The notes: generated by a model not told the origin, from the letters alone. A stretch of 64,000 nucleotides of DNA from Achromobacter sp. MFA1 R4 (GCF_900156745.1 NZ_LT707065.1:4154001-4218000), one strand, 5' to 3'; shown: positions 15,057-24,200, counted from the stretch's first letter. A program made the numbers and translations.

Positions 15057-16445
15057 TCAGACCGGCCGGACACGCGCCGCGCCGGCCTGTTCCAGCGCGT
15101 AGGCGGCGCGCAGGCAGGCGGACTCGCGCCAGGGCGCGGCTATCAGTTGCACCCCCAGCGGCAGGTGGCCGTCCTCGTCCAGTTCGGGCCACGTCGGCGC
15201 GGTGCAGACGGGCAGGCCGATGGCCGAAATGGGCTGCGTCAGCACGCCCATGCTGGCGCGGGCCGGCAACTGCTTGCCCGCCAGGGTCAGCCAGTCCGCG
15301 CCGATCGGCGTGGCGCTGACGGGGGTGGCGGGGGCGATGAGCACGTCGTACTGGTCAAAGAGGGCCAGCGCCTCGAGGTAGGCGCGGTGGCGCACGCGCT
15401 GCGCCTGCTGCACCCAGGCCGCGGGCACCAGGCTGCCCGCCACCAGGCGGTCGCGCGAGTGCGGCTCGTAGTAGTCGTAGTGCGTGACGAGCCGGCGGCG
15501 ATGCAAGGCCCCGCCTTCGGCCGCGGTGATGATGAAGGCGGCCGCGCGGGCCTGCGCCGCGGCCGGCATCTCGACCACGTCGACGGCGCCCAGGGCGCGC
15601 GCGGCAATCTCCACGGCGCGGCGCGCCTGCGGGCTCGCCCATTCAGAAAAGTAGCCGCCCAGCACCGCGATGCGCAGGTTGCCCACGCCCTCGGCGAGGC
15701 CCGCCAGGGCAGGCTCGGTCGAATGCTGCGCGCACGCCACGTCTGCCGGGTCGGGGCCCTGCAGGGTGTCGTAGGCCGCGGCCAGGTCGCTGGCGCTGGC
15801 CGCGAACGGACCCAGATGATCCAGGCTGCCCACGAACGGATAGGAGCCCGTGCGCGGCAGGCGGCCAAAGGTGGGCTTCAGTCCGAAGACGCCGCACAGC
15901 GAGGCGGGCACGCGGATCGAGCCGTTCGTGTCCGAACCCAGCGTCAGCGGCACGAGCCCGCCCGCCACGGCGGCGGCGCTGCCGCCCGACGACCCGCCCG
16001 CGATGCGCGACGTGTCGTGCGGGTTGCGGCAGGCGCCGTAATGCGTGTTCTCGGTGGTGAAGCCGTAGGCATGCTCATCCATGTTGAGCGCGCCGATCAG
16101 CACCGCGCCGGCGTCGCGCATCCGCTCCACCAGCCGCGCGTCGCCGCGCGCCGGCGGGTTGGACGCATTGACGCGTCCGCCCGACAGCGTGACCTCGTCG
16201 GCGATGTCGAACAGGTTTTTCACCGCATAGGGAACGCCCGCCAGCGGCGGCAGCGGTTCGCCACGTGCCCGGCGCGCATCGATGGCCGAGGCCTCCTGCC
16301 GCGCGCGGCTTTCCGTGATGGCGGTGAAGCAGTTGTAGCGGGGGTCGCGCTCGCGCACGCGGGCCAGCGTGGCGTCCAGCACCGCGGTGGCGCTGCGTTC
16401 GCCGCTGCGGACCTGGCGGGCGATGTCGTGGGCGGGGCCGCTCAC
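15057..16445 (-). CDS. AtzE-like amidase
   Basis: A 462-residue amidase-signature enzyme. The Ser-cisSer-Lys triad is visible: Lys in VPYAVKNLFD near residue 75, cis-Ser and nucleophile in GGSSGGSAAAVAGG and LGSDTNGSIRVPAS near 150-180. Family placement with AtzE/HpxY (1-carboxybiuret hydrolase/oxamate-type amidases) follows from the small AtzG-like gene directly upstream. The AtzEG complex is known to be related to GatCAB. The GTG start overlaps the AtzG stop (GTGA), which suggests stoichiometric translation. A urea or acyl-urea derivative imported by the adjacent ABC transporter is the likely substrate class, by inference. Confidence 0.88.
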   Translation of the reverse strand: MSGPAHDIARQVRSGERSATAVLDATLARVRERDPRYNCFTAITESRARQEASAIDARRARGEPLPPLAGVPYAVKNLFDIADEVTLSGGRVNASNPPARGDARLVERMRDAGAVLIGALNMDEHAYGFTTENTHYGACRNPHDTSRIAGGSSGGSAAAVAGGLVPLTLGSDTNGSIRVPASLCGVFGLKPTFGRLPRTGSYPFVGSLDHLGPFAASASDLAAAYDTLQGPDPADVACAQHSTEPALAGLAEGVGNLRIAVLGGYFSEWASPQARRAVEIAARALGAVDVVEMPAAAQARAAAFIITAAEGGALHRRRLVTHYDYYEPHSRDRLVAGSLVPAAWVQQAQRVRHRAYLEALALFDQYDVLIAPATPVSATPIGADWLTLAGKQLPARASMGVLTQPISAIGLPVCTAPTWPELDEDGHLPLGVQLIAAPWRESACLRAAYALEQAGAARVRPV

Positions 16446-16624
16446 GGACGGAACACCGAAGCGGATTCGAGTTCCACCGGCAGCGGCTCGTCCGCGAAGG
16501 ACGCCGCGATGTCGTGGATGCGCGAGAACTGCTGCACGACCTGCTCGGTGGCGGAATCGCGCAAGGCATACCCCGACAGCGCCAGCGCGCTGCGCACGTA
16601 TTGGTCGATGGTTTCCTGTGTCAT
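16442..16624 (-). CDS. AtzG-like small amidase partner (DUF4089)
   Basis: A 60-residue protein resembling AtzG/HpxX, the vestigial GatC-like subunit that wraps and stabilises AtzE. The pattern is a helix (IDQYVRSALALSGYAL), then QVVQQFSRIHDIAASF, then an extended tail ending LPVELESASVFRP, as expected for a GatC-type belt. Its stop overlaps the amidase start. The ABC ATPase gene ends 28 bases upstream, so all are probably one transcript. Confidence 0.85.
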   Translation of the reverse strand: MTQETIDQYVRSALALSGYALRDSATEQVVQQFSRIHDIAASFADEPLPVELESASVFRP

Positions 16625-16652
16625 GGCGGATGCTCCCGTGGGCGGCGTTGGA

Positions 16653-17474
16653 TTACTTGCGCACTTCGCGCTGGAAGATTTCCAGGCTCAGTTTCTTCAT
16701 CTGGATGAAGCTGGGTTCGGACAGCGTGTCGACCGTGCGCGGCCGCGCGTCGGTGTAGTCGAGGATCTCGGCGACGCGCGTGGGGCGCTTGGTCAGCAGC
16801 AGCACCTGGTCGGCCAGGTACACGGCTTCTTCCAGGTCATGCGAGACCAGCAGCATGGTGGTGCCGGTCTGCATGAAGACCTCCTGCAGCTTTTCGCGGA
16901 TGAACAGCGTCATCTCGAAATCCAGGGCGGAAAAGGGCTCGTCCAGGAAAAGCACTTCGGGTCCCGGGGCCAGCGCGCGCATGATGGATGCGGTCTGCTG
17001 CTGTCCGCCCGACAGTTCATAGGGATAGCGCTTGAGGTCGAACTTCACGTCGAACGAGGCGACCAGTTCCTCGACCCGGGCGTCCACCTCGGCCTTGCTG
17101 CGGCCTTCCAGCCGCAAGGGATAGGCGATGTTGTCGATGGTGCGCAACCACGGGAACATGGCTTCGCGGTAGTTCTGGAACACGTAGCCGATCTTGGTCT
17201 GCGCCAGCGACTTGCCGTCGAACAGGATCTCGCCGGAATCGATGGGGATGAGGCCCGCGATCATGTTGATCAGCGTGGACTTGCCGCAGCCGTTGGGCCC
17301 GAAGACCGAGACGATCTTGCCCTTGGGGATGTCCAGGTTGAAGTCTTCATACAGCGGCCAGCCGGCGAAATACTTGGTCAGGCCGCGGATCGTGATGTGC
17401 GTGCCCAGCGGGCCGGGCTGGAACGGCGCGGCGGCCGGCGTGGGGGCGATGACGGGATTGATGACGGTGGACAT
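16653..17474 (-). CDS. ABC transporter ATP-binding protein, NitT/TauT type
   Basis: A 273-residue ATPase. It has Walker A GPNGCGKST near 60, Q-loop FQNYREAMFPWL, signature LSGGQQQ, Walker B VLFLDEPFSALD, and H-loop LLVSHDLEEA. The Q-loop neighbourhood and the LEEAV region are typical of nitrate/sulfonate/taurine-type importers. It abuts the permease gene (no spacer) and precedes the amidase genes. The N-terminus has an unusual Pro/Ala-rich 20-residue extension before the nucleotide-binding fold. Confidence 0.92.
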   Translation of the reverse strand: MSTVINPVIAPTPAAAPFQPGPLGTHITIRGLTKYFAGWPLYEDFNLDIPKGKIVSVFGPNGCGKSTLINMIAGLIPIDSGEILFDGKSLAQTKIGYVFQNYREAMFPWLRTIDNIAYPLRLEGRSKAEVDARVEELVASFDVKFDLKRYPYELSGGQQQTASIMRALAPGPEVLFLDEPFSALDFEMTLFIREKLQEVFMQTGTTMLLVSHDLEEAVYLADQVLLLTKRPTRVAEILDYTDARPRTVDTLSEPSFIQMKKLSLEIFQREVRK

Positions 17475-18323
17475 TTATCGGCCGCTCCAATGAACCACGC
17501 GCTTTTCCAGCACGAGAAAGAGAATGTTGAGCACATAGCCCAGCGCGCCGGCGGCCAGGATGGAGGCGTACATCTCGCGCACGTTCAGCACCTGCTGCGA
17601 ATTGATGATGCGATTGCCCAGGCCGCTGTCCGAGCCGATGAACATCTCGGCCACGATCACGATGACCAGCGCCATCGACACGCCGCTGCGCAGGCCGACG
17701 AAGGTGGGCTGCAGGCTTTCCCAGATCAGCACGTCCTTGAAGATCTGCCAGCGCGAGGCGCCCATGACGCGCGCCGCCATCACGCGCTGCTTGCGGGCGT
17801 TGATGACGCCGTAGGCGCTGTTGAACAGGATCACCAGCACGGCCGCGAAGGCGGCGATGGCGATCTTGTTCATGTCGGTCACGCCGAAGATCATCAGGAA
17901 CAGCGGGATCAGCGCGGAAGAGGGCGTGGACCGGAAGAAGTCCACCAGGAACTCCACGCTGCGGTAGGCCTTTTCGTTGCTGCCCAGCAGCACGCCCAGC
18001 GGCACGCCGATGATGCCGGCGATCAGGAAGGCCTGCACGGTGCGGTTCAGCGAGGACAGGAAGTCGCCCAGCAGCGCGCCGCCGGCCATGCCCTTGACCA
18101 GCGCCACGATGGTGGCGCTGGGGGTGGGCAGCAGCACGGGGCTGACCAGTTGCAGGCGGACCACCAGGTCCCACACCACGAAGAGCGCGAGCGGGCCGAC
18201 GAGCGGCAGCAGGCGCGAGGCGTCGAACTTGCGCGGCGGCTTGGACATCCCCGCCTGCGGCGGGGCGGCCGGGGAGGCCGGGGAGGAGGCGGGCGCGGCG
18301 CCCGTTGCCGTGGATACGGTCAT
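17475..18323 (-). CDS. ABC transporter permease, NitT/TauT type
   Basis: A 282-residue inner-membrane permease with about six hydrophobic helices and the binding-protein-dependent transport motif (MGASRWQIFKDVLIWESLQPTF…) that docks the ATPase. The N-terminal ~30 residues are a soluble Pro/Ala-rich segment, like that of the partner ATPase. It lies between the binding-protein gene (2-base gap) and the ATPase gene (adjacent). Confidence 0.92.
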   Translation of the reverse strand: MTVSTATGAAPASSPASPAAPPQAGMSKPPRKFDASRLLPLVGPLALFVVWDLVVRLQLVSPVLLPTPSATIVALVKGMAGGALLGDFLSSLNRTVQAFLIAGIIGVPLGVLLGSNEKAYRSVEFLVDFFRSTPSSALIPLFLMIFGVTDMNKIAIAAFAAVLVILFNSAYGVINARKQRVMAARVMGASRWQIFKDVLIWESLQPTFVGLRSGVSMALVIVIVAEMFIGSDSGLGNRIINSQQVLNVREMYASILAAGALGYVLNILFLVLEKRVVHWSGR

Positions 18324-18325
18324 GG

Positions 18326-19333
18326 TCAGCCCTTGTAAAGCATGGTCGAGACGTCGACCTTTTGCGCGAAGACGCCCTTGTCGGTGAAGAGGTCGAAGAA
18401 CTTCTGGAAGTACTGCACGTCGCTTGGCGTGAACTCGTTATGCAGCGTGTAGGCGGCCAGCGGCACTTCCTCGGTCATCGGCCCTTCGATGGCGGTGTAG
18501 CCCTTCAGGAAGGGGCGGGCCTCGGCGGGCTTGGTGCGGATCAGTTCGATGCCGCGCGCATAGGCGGCGATGAATTTCTTGCTTTCCTCGGGGTGCTTCT
18601 TCAGGAATGCGGTGGTGAGGGACGCCGAGCCGCCGAACCACGGCGCCATGGGATCGCCCAGCACGTACTTGGCGATGACGCCGGTCTCCAGCACGCGAGT
18701 CGTGCCGTTCAGGCGGCCGACGGTGCCCGTGGGTTCCAGCGTGTAGCATGCATCCAACTGGCCGGCGGCAACCGCGGCGACGTGCTGGCTGATCGCCAAC
18801 TCGACCACGGTTGCTCCGGTTGCGCCGGCGCGCTCCAGTACTGCCTTGGCCAGCGTGGAATTCTGGATGCCGGGACCAGAACCGACCTTTTTCCCCTTGA
18901 GGTCTGCGATGGATTTGATGGGACTGTCTTTCGCGACGATGAACTCATCCAGCACGTTCTTAACGTTGCTGGGGTTGGACGCAAAAATCTTGAACAGGCC
19001 GGGCGAGGCGATTTCGCCGATGGCCAGGTTGGCCGAGCCCGTGCCGTTGGCGCTGCCGTCGGCGCGACCGGCCAGCATGGCTTCCATGACCTGCTGCGCA
19101 CCGGCGAACTTGAGCGGCTCGACGTTCAGGCCGGCTTCCTTGAAATAGCCTTTTTCGACGGCGGCGTAAAAGGGCAGGCCGGCCGCGACGGGCCAGAAGC
19201 CGATCCGGATGACCGGGCCCGATTGCGCACGCACCAGCGCCGGGGCGGCGAGCGTCGCGGCCCCCATGGCGGCGCCCTGGATCAGGCGGCGGCGGGTGGC
19301 GTTGAAGGCGTAGGGCGCGTTGCGATGAATCAT
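18326..19333 (-). CDS. ABC transporter substrate-binding protein, NitT/TauT type
   Basis: A 335-residue periplasmic binding protein (NMT1/THI5-like). A Tat-like signal peptide carries RRRLIQGAAMGAATLAAP with cleavage after VRA. The mature part begins IRIGFWPVAAGLPFYAAVEKGYF, the typical entry of this family. The ATG at 19333 has AGGAG upstream. First gene of an operon that continues with permease, ATPase, AtzG-, AtzE- and GntR-like genes. That context suggests a ureido or amide compound as ligand, but the ligand is not readable from sequence. Confidence 0.92.
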   Translation of the reverse strand: MIHRNAPYAFNATRRRLIQGAAMGAATLAAPALVRAQSGPVIRIGFWPVAAGLPFYAAVEKGYFKEAGLNVEPLKFAGAQQVMEAMLAGRADGSANGTGSANLAIGEIASPGLFKIFASNPSNVKNVLDEFIVAKDSPIKSIADLKGKKVGSGPGIQNSTLAKAVLERAGATGATVVELAISQHVAAVAAGQLDACYTLEPTGTVGRLNGTTRVLETGVIAKYVLGDPMAPWFGGSASLTTAFLKKHPEESKKFIAAYARGIELIRTKPAEARPFLKGYTAIEGPMTEEVPLAAYTLHNEFTPSDVQYFQKFFDLFTDKGVFAQKVDVSTMLYKG

Positions 19334-19364
19334 GTGAGGCTCCTGGTCGGCTTGAGTGGGGTGC

Positions 19365-19378
19365 GCTTGTAGACAAGC
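19365..19378. promoter_or_regulatory. Candidate GntR (FCD) operator
   Basis: GCTTGT (19365-19370), AG, ACAAGC (19373-19378). This is a perfect 6-bp-arm palindrome of the CTTGTNNACAAG form common for FCD-type GntR repressors. It lies 32 bases upstream of the binding-protein start, and the operon ends with a GntR gene. Confidence 0.6.
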
Positions 19379-19597
19379 TTGCATACCAGTCATCAAGCAA
19401 ACCCCGTGCCAGCTTTTGTGCAGTGCGGGGTTCCCCGGGGGACGCGCCCGGAGGGCCTCAGGCTGGTGCTACTCGTGAACCATCTTGGTGCATGGCGCAC
19501 CAGATAAGGGGACAGGGCGGGGGGCTGCGCCGCCCATCCCGCCGCCGCGCCGGTCCCCCCGGTCCCTTCCCGTCCCGTATGGCGTTAGCATCTGCCC

Positions 19598-20509
19598 ATG
19601 AACACGCGCTTTGTCGAAGCCTTTCTGTGGTCCGCCCGCCTGGGCAGTTTCCGGGCGGCCAGCGACCGCCTGCACATCACGCAGGCGGCCGTGGCGAACC
19701 GCATCGCATCGCTGGAAGAAGATATCGGCGCGCGCCTGTTCGAGCGCGATGCCAAGGAACTGAAGCTCACCGCCGTCGGCACGCGCCTCCTGGACTACGG
19801 CGAGCGCCTGCTCGAGATCCGCCAGCAGATCCTGTCGCTGGGCAAGCGTGGCGACGAGGTCGCGGGGCTGGTGCGGATCGGCGCCATCGAAACCGTCGTG
19901 CATACCTGGTTGATCGGTTTTCTGACCAATCTGCGGTCCACGTATCCGGGCATCGAAGTCCAGCTCACCTCCGAGACCACGCGCGCCCTGCACCGCGGGT
20001 TGCGCGAAGGCACGCTGGACATCGCGTTCCAGACCGACGTGCTGAACGACACGGGCATCATCAGCATGCCGTGCCTGCCGATGGACATGGGCTGGGTCGG
20101 CCCGGCGGGCGGCGAGGACGCCATGACCACGCACGAACTGCTCAGCGAGCCGGTGCTCACCATGAGTCCGGGTTCGCAGCCGCACGAGGCGCTCAAGGCC
20201 CTGTACCGCGAAGTCGGCATGCCGCAGGGCAAGGTGCACTTCGTCAGCTCGATCTCGGCGCTGGCGCGGCTGGTGCGCAGCGGCTTCGGCCATGCGCTGG
20301 TGCCGCTGCCGCCCATCTACGAGTATGTCGCGCGCGGCGAGATCCAGGTGGTCCGCAGCGACCTGCCCGTGCCGCCGCAGCTATTGGTCGTGAGCTATCT
20401 GGAAAGCGGCGGTTCGGACGCCATCCGGCTGGTGGCTGAACTGGCCTGTCGCGCATCGGATCGGTTCACCGCCGCGGTCGTGGCGCCGGACATGGGCTCC
20501 GCGCACTAG
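19598..20509 (+). CDS. LysR-type transcriptional regulator
   Basis: A 303-residue regulator with the N-terminal winged helix-turn-helix (residues 1-60; SFRAASDRLHITQAAVANRIASLEEDIGARLFERD) and a substrate-binding domain (about 88-295). It is divergent from the ABC importer-amidase operon, with 264 bases between starts, so that operon may have both a LysR activator and a GntR repressor. The alternative is that it controls the DUF4286-like gene 124 bases downstream on the same strand. Confidence 0.88.
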   Translation: MNTRFVEAFLWSARLGSFRAASDRLHITQAAVANRIASLEEDIGARLFERDAKELKLTAVGTRLLDYGERLLEIRQQILSLGKRGDEVAGLVRIGAIETVVHTWLIGFLTNLRSTYPGIEVQLTSETTRALHRGLREGTLDIAFQTDVLNDTGIISMPCLPMDMGWVGPAGGEDAMTTHELLSEPVLTMSPGSQPHEALKALYREVGMPQGKVHFVSSISALARLVRSGFGHALVPLPPIYEYVARGEIQVVRSDLPVPPQLLVVSYLESGGSDAIRLVAELACRASDRFTAAVVAPDMGSAH

Positions 20510-20633
20510 CAACGGTGTTATCCCGGGGGCGGCTTTCAGTAATTCTGTTGGCTGGCCCAAGAATTATTGATTTGTCGCCGGCGGGACGGCGGCCGAAGAT
20601 GGGGCCTTCCGCCATCCCGACCATTCTTGCCCC

Positions 20634-21302
20634 ATGACATTCGATCCCGTGTTCCCGTCCGCCACCAATGGAATGCTTTTCGTCGCGACCGACGTGGACC
20701 CCGCCGATGAGCCCGACTTCAACCGCTGGTACGACCGCGAGCACATCGAGGAACGCGTGCGCATCCCCGGCTTCCTGTCGGGCGCGCGCTACATGTCGGT
20801 GCAGGGCGGGCGCAAGTATCTGGGCCTGTACCGCACGCAGTCGCTGGCGGCGTTCGGTACGGTTGCCTACCGCGCCGCATTCGAACGCCAGACGGCATGG
20901 TCCGTGACCAACCTGGACCGCATGCGGGATCCGATGCGCCGCGTGTGCGCGGTGGAAGCCGTGACCGGCATGGGCACCGGCAGCCAGCTCGTGGTGCTGC
21001 CCCTGCCGGCCAGTTGCGCCGGCGCGCCGCTGGCCAGGGCGCGCAACGCCGGGGCCGAACTGCAGGCGGTGGACGGTTTCGTGCGGTCGTTCCTGCTGGT
21101 GCCGGATGCGGCGCTCAGCACCCCGCTGCCGCGCGAATCCTCCGAGGGCCGCGCGCTGACGCCGATGTTCGTGGTCGAGGCCAGCACGCGGGCGGCTGCG
21201 CAGGCCCTGCGGGCAGGGGCTGCGGCCGCCTTCGACGCCGATCCGGCGTCGGCCTGGCTTTACGAGCTGGGGTGGGCGCTGGAGGCCTCGGCGCTGGGCT
21301 AG
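20634..21302 (+). CDS. DUF4286-like protein with dimeric ferredoxin-like fold
   Basis: A 222-residue soluble protein made of two similar halves. The first (residues 12-105; FVATDVDPADEPDFNRWYDREHIEERVRIPGFLSGARY) carries the DFNRWYDxEH pattern seen in DUF4286/EthD-like dimeric alpha-beta barrels. The second (about 115-215) looks like a diverged repeat. Such proteins sit near aromatic or terpenoid degradation genes, but no such pathway is adjacent. Function unassigned. The Bug-protein gene ending at 21327 is convergent with it. Confidence 0.65.
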   Translation: MTFDPVFPSATNGMLFVATDVDPADEPDFNRWYDREHIEERVRIPGFLSGARYMSVQGGRKYLGLYRTQSLAAFGTVAYRAAFERQTAWSVTNLDRMRDPMRRVCAVEAVTGMGTGSQLVVLPLPASCAGAPLARARNAGAELQAVDGFVRSFLLVPDAALSTPLPRESSEGRALTPMFVVEASTRAAAQALRAGAAAAFDADPASAWLYELGWALEASALG

Positions 21303-21326
21303 GCCGCGCCAGGCGCGGTCCAGCGG

Positions 21327-22286
21327 TCACTGCGCCTGCGGGTCGAACTTCTTCACCAGCACTGCCCATTTGTCGTGCTCGCCCTTGATAAAGGAGGCGA
21401 ACTGGGCCGGCGTGCCGCCGACCGGCTCGGCGCCCTCGCGCAGCATCTGCGCGTTCAGCGCGGGCAGGGTGGCGTTGACCTCGCGGTTGACGAGGTCCAC
21501 CACCTGTTGCGGCGTGCCTTTGGGCGCGAAGAAGCCGAACCACGAACCGGCGTCGAAACCCGGATAGCCGGACTCGGCGATGGTCGGCAGTTCGGGCAGG
21601 GTGGCGGATCGCTGCGCGGTGCTGACCGCCAGCGCGCGCAGCTTGCCGGCCCGGATGTGCCCGATCACCGACGGGATGGTCGCAAACATGAAATCGATGC
21701 GGCCGGCCAGCAGGTCGTTGACCGCGTCCGCGCCTTTGTAGGGCACGTGCGTGGCGTTCACCTTCAGCTCGTCCATCAGCATGTAGCTGGACAGGTGCGA
21801 GGACGTGCCCACGCCCGTGGAGCTGTAGTTCAGGTTGCGCGCCGTCTTGACGTATTTCAGAAAGCCCTGGATGTCCTTGGCGGGCGAGGACGGCGGAACC
21901 ACCAGCACGTTCGGCACCGTGGCGATCTGCACCATGGGCACCAGATCGGTCAGCGGGTCATAGGGCAGCTTGTTCAGGGAAGGATTGACGGCGATGGGAC
22001 CGACGGAGTTCACGATCAGCGTGTGGCCGTCGGGCGCGGCGCGCACCACGTATTCGGTGCCGATATTGCCGCCGGCGCCGGGCTTGTTCTCCACCACGAA
22101 GGGCTGGCCCAGCTTCTGCGTCAGCGTGTTCGTGACGCTGCGCGTGAGCGTATCCGTGGTGCCGCCGGGCGAGAAGGCCACGATGACCTTGACCGGCCGG
22201 TCGGGATAGTCGGCGGCGCGGGCAGGCGGGGCGATACAGGCGCCCGCCAGCGCCGCGCAAGCGAGCAAGGCTTGGGCAGTATTCAT
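21327..22286 (-). CDS. Bug/TctC-family periplasmic binding protein
   Basis: A 319-residue tripartite tricarboxylate receptor protein. It has a signal peptide (ALLACAALAGACIAPPARA), then the family opening DYPDRPVKVIVAFSPGGTTD, the second loop GAGGNIGTEYVVRAAPDGHT, and HVPYKGADAVNDLLAGRID. Bug proteins are greatly expanded in Bordetella and Achromobacter and bind carboxylates, amino acids or nicotinate-type ligands; the ligand is not predictable here. No TctA/TctB membrane genes are nearby, as is usual for orphan Bug genes. It lies 80 bases downstream of a class II aldolase gene on the same strand, so its ligand may feed that enzyme. Confidence 0.9.
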   Translation of the reverse strand: MNTAQALLACAALAGACIAPPARAADYPDRPVKVIVAFSPGGTTDTLTRSVTNTLTQKLGQPFVVENKPGAGGNIGTEYVVRAAPDGHTLIVNSVGPIAVNPSLNKLPYDPLTDLVPMVQIATVPNVLVVPPSSPAKDIQGFLKYVKTARNLNYSSTGVGTSSHLSSYMLMDELKVNATHVPYKGADAVNDLLAGRIDFMFATIPSVIGHIRAGKLRALAVSTAQRSATLPELPTIAESGYPGFDAGSWFGFFAPKGTPQQVVDLVNREVNATLPALNAQMLREGAEPVGGTPAQFASFIKGEHDKWAVLVKKFDPQAQ

Positions 22287-22366
22287 GATGTCTCCTCGCG
22301 TGGTTGTTGTCGTGTGATGGGGCGCCGTGCCGCCACGCCGGCTGGCGCGTTCGAAATCGGGGGGAT

Positions 22367-23167
22367 TCAGTCGCGGAAGCCGGGATCGATCCGGTCCAGC
22401 TTGCGCAGCAGCGCGGGCCACTCCATGACGCCATACGGGCGGCGGGTCCCGGGCTGGTAGTTGTTCCAGGTAGCCTCCAGGACCGGCTGGGGCACGTCCT
22501 GCAGGCGGGCGCCCGTCGCCATGGCCGCCAGTTGCGAGCGGCAGGCCAGTTCCAGGCGATGCATCCAGTTGAAGGCCTCGCCCACGGTGCGGCCCACGGT
22601 CAGCGCGCCGTGGTTGCGCAGGATCAGGGCCTCGCCCTGGCCCAGGTCGGCGAGCAGGGAGGCCTGTTCCTCCACGCCCAGCACCACGCCCTGGTAGTCG
22701 TGATAGCCGATCTTCAGAAAGCGCATCGCCGTCTGCGTCAGCGGCAGCAGGCCGCATTCCAGCGAGGACACCGCCATCGAGGCCCAGCTGTGCGTGTGGA
22801 TGACGCAATCCACCTCGTGCCGGTGGGCATGCACGGCGCTGTGGATCACGTAGCCGGCCTTGTTGATGCCGTAGTCCAGTTCGCCGAAATCGGGCTTGGA
22901 CAGGATGGTGCCGTCCACGTCGACCTTGATCAGGCTGGACGCCGTGATCTCCTCGTACATCATGCCGTACGGATTGATGAGAAAGGCGTTGTCCTCGCCG
23001 GGCACGCGGGCCGAGATATGGTTGGCCATCATGTCGGCCATGCCGTAGAGCTCGACCAGGCGATAACAGGCCGCAAGGTCCACCCGGGCCTGCCATTCCG
23101 CGTCGGAACAATGCGGCCGCATGGAGGAAATGCCCAGGCGACCTGGACGTGGCGTGGAAGTTGTCAT
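22367..23167 (-). CDS. Class II aldolase/adducin family protein
   Basis: A 266-residue zinc-dependent aldolase-fold protein. Metal ligands are visible in VHAHRHEVDCVIHTHSW (HAH and HTH) and a third His in LRNHGALTVGRTVGEAF. Residues around NHISARVPGEDNAFLINPYGMMYEEI form the substrate side. Relatives include fuculose-1-phosphate aldolase, and in betaproteobacteria many act in unknown degradation routes. Co-directional with a LysR gene upstream (106 bases) and a Bug gene downstream, giving a small regulator-enzyme-receptor set. Confidence 0.88.
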   Translation of the reverse strand: MTTSTPRPGRLGISSMRPHCSDAEWQARVDLAACYRLVELYGMADMMANHISARVPGEDNAFLINPYGMMYEEITASSLIKVDVDGTILSKPDFGELDYGINKAGYVIHSAVHAHRHEVDCVIHTHSWASMAVSSLECGLLPLTQTAMRFLKIGYHDYQGVVLGVEEQASLLADLGQGEALILRNHGALTVGRTVGEAFNWMHRLELACRSQLAAMATGARLQDVPQPVLEATWNNYQPGTRRPYGVMEWPALLRKLDRIDPGFRD

Positions 23168-23273
23168 CGGATTTCGTGAAGGTAGATCGCCGCCGCACCA
23201 TGCGGCGACTTGATGAGGGTCAATCTATCTTCAGAAAATCCGACCGCCTAGGCATCCCGGGCGGATGGGGGCA

Positions 23274-24200
23274 TCACGAATCGAGAAGGGTGGCGCCGGG
23301 CCAGCCGCCGTGCCGGACCAATCCGCGCATGGCATCGCGGAGCACCACGCGCGCCGCCAGGGCGGCGGGCGACAGCTCGTCGTCGCTGATGCAATAGATC
23401 TGGTTGCGGCGAAAGAGATAGGGGTCGTCGATGGGGTGCATGCTGAGCACACCGGTCTCGACCCGCGCGACGGCCGCGCCCGGCTGGATCGTGGCGATGC
23501 GATGGGCCTGCACCAGGTCCATCAACGTGGTCAGGCCGTCCACCTCGACGCCGATCCAGGGTTCGATGCCGGCCCGCTCGAAGGCCGCCTCGACCCAGGC
23601 GCGCAGCCCGTGCGCCTTGCTGGTAACGGCCAGCGGCAGGCCCGCCAGATCGGCCATGCCGACGGGTTCGCCATCCGATTGTTCGATCATGCCGCGCGGG
23701 GCCAGCAGGAACAGCCGTTCGTCCAGCACGGGCACCACGCTGCGGCCCTGCGCGCTGTCGTTCTGGAACAGCACCGCCAGGTCCAGCCGCCGGGCGTTCA
23801 GCAGGTCGCCCAGGTTGCCGGACAGGCCCTCGACCAGATGCAGGCGCACGTTCGGATAGCGTTCCGTCATGGCCGCGTAGAAGGGGCGGGCCAGGAGCGA
23901 GGCGGTGGTGGGCGCGAAGCCGACGCTCACCGTTCCGGCCAGCCGCGCCTCGCGCGCGGCCGCCACGGCGCTTTCCGCGTGCCGCAGCGTCAACTGGGCC
24001 TGGCGCAAAAAGGCCGCGCCGGCGGGCGTGGTGGTCACGCCGGTGGGGCTGCGCGTCAGCAGCCGCGTGGCCAGTTCGCTTTCCAGCCGGCTGATCTGCT
24101 GGCTCAGCGCCGATGCGACCACGCCCAGATCGCGCGCGGCGCGGCCGATGCTGCCCAGTTCCGCGACGCGGACGAAGTAACGGAGTTGGCGCAGTTCCAT
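23274..24200 (-). CDS. LysR-type transcriptional regulator
   Basis: A 308-residue LysR regulator. The winged helix-turn-helix occupies residues 1-60 (MELRQLRYFVRVAELGSIGRAA…), an opening typical of the CbbR/BenM-NAC branch. The effector domain (about 90-295) includes GTVSVGFAPTTASLLARPF. It is first in a same-strand set with the class II aldolase and Bug genes, and is divergent from the imelysin operon with 203 bases between. Confidence 0.9.
   Translation of the reverse strand: MELRQLRYFVRVAELGSIGRAARDLGVVASALSQQISRLESELATRLLTRSPTGVTTTPAGAAFLRQAQLTLRHAESAVAAAREARLAGTVSVGFAPTTASLLARPFYAAMTERYPNVRLHLVEGLSGNLGDLLNARRLDLAVLFQNDSAQGRSVVPVLDERLFLLAPRGMIEQSDGEPVGMADLAGLPLAVTSKAHGLRAWVEAAFERAGIEPWIGVEVDGLTTLMDLVQAHRIATIQPGAAVARVETGVLSMHPIDDPYLFRRNQIYCISDDELSPAALAARVVLRDAMRGLVRHGGWPGATLLDS

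Noticed and set aside
15033..18338. A plus-strand open frame of about 1,100 codons across the amidase and ABC genes
   Set aside because: It lies antisense to four well-recognised genes, is composed of repetitive Gly/Arg/Ala/His codons and has no family resemblance. High-GC coding DNA commonly leaves the complementary frame open.
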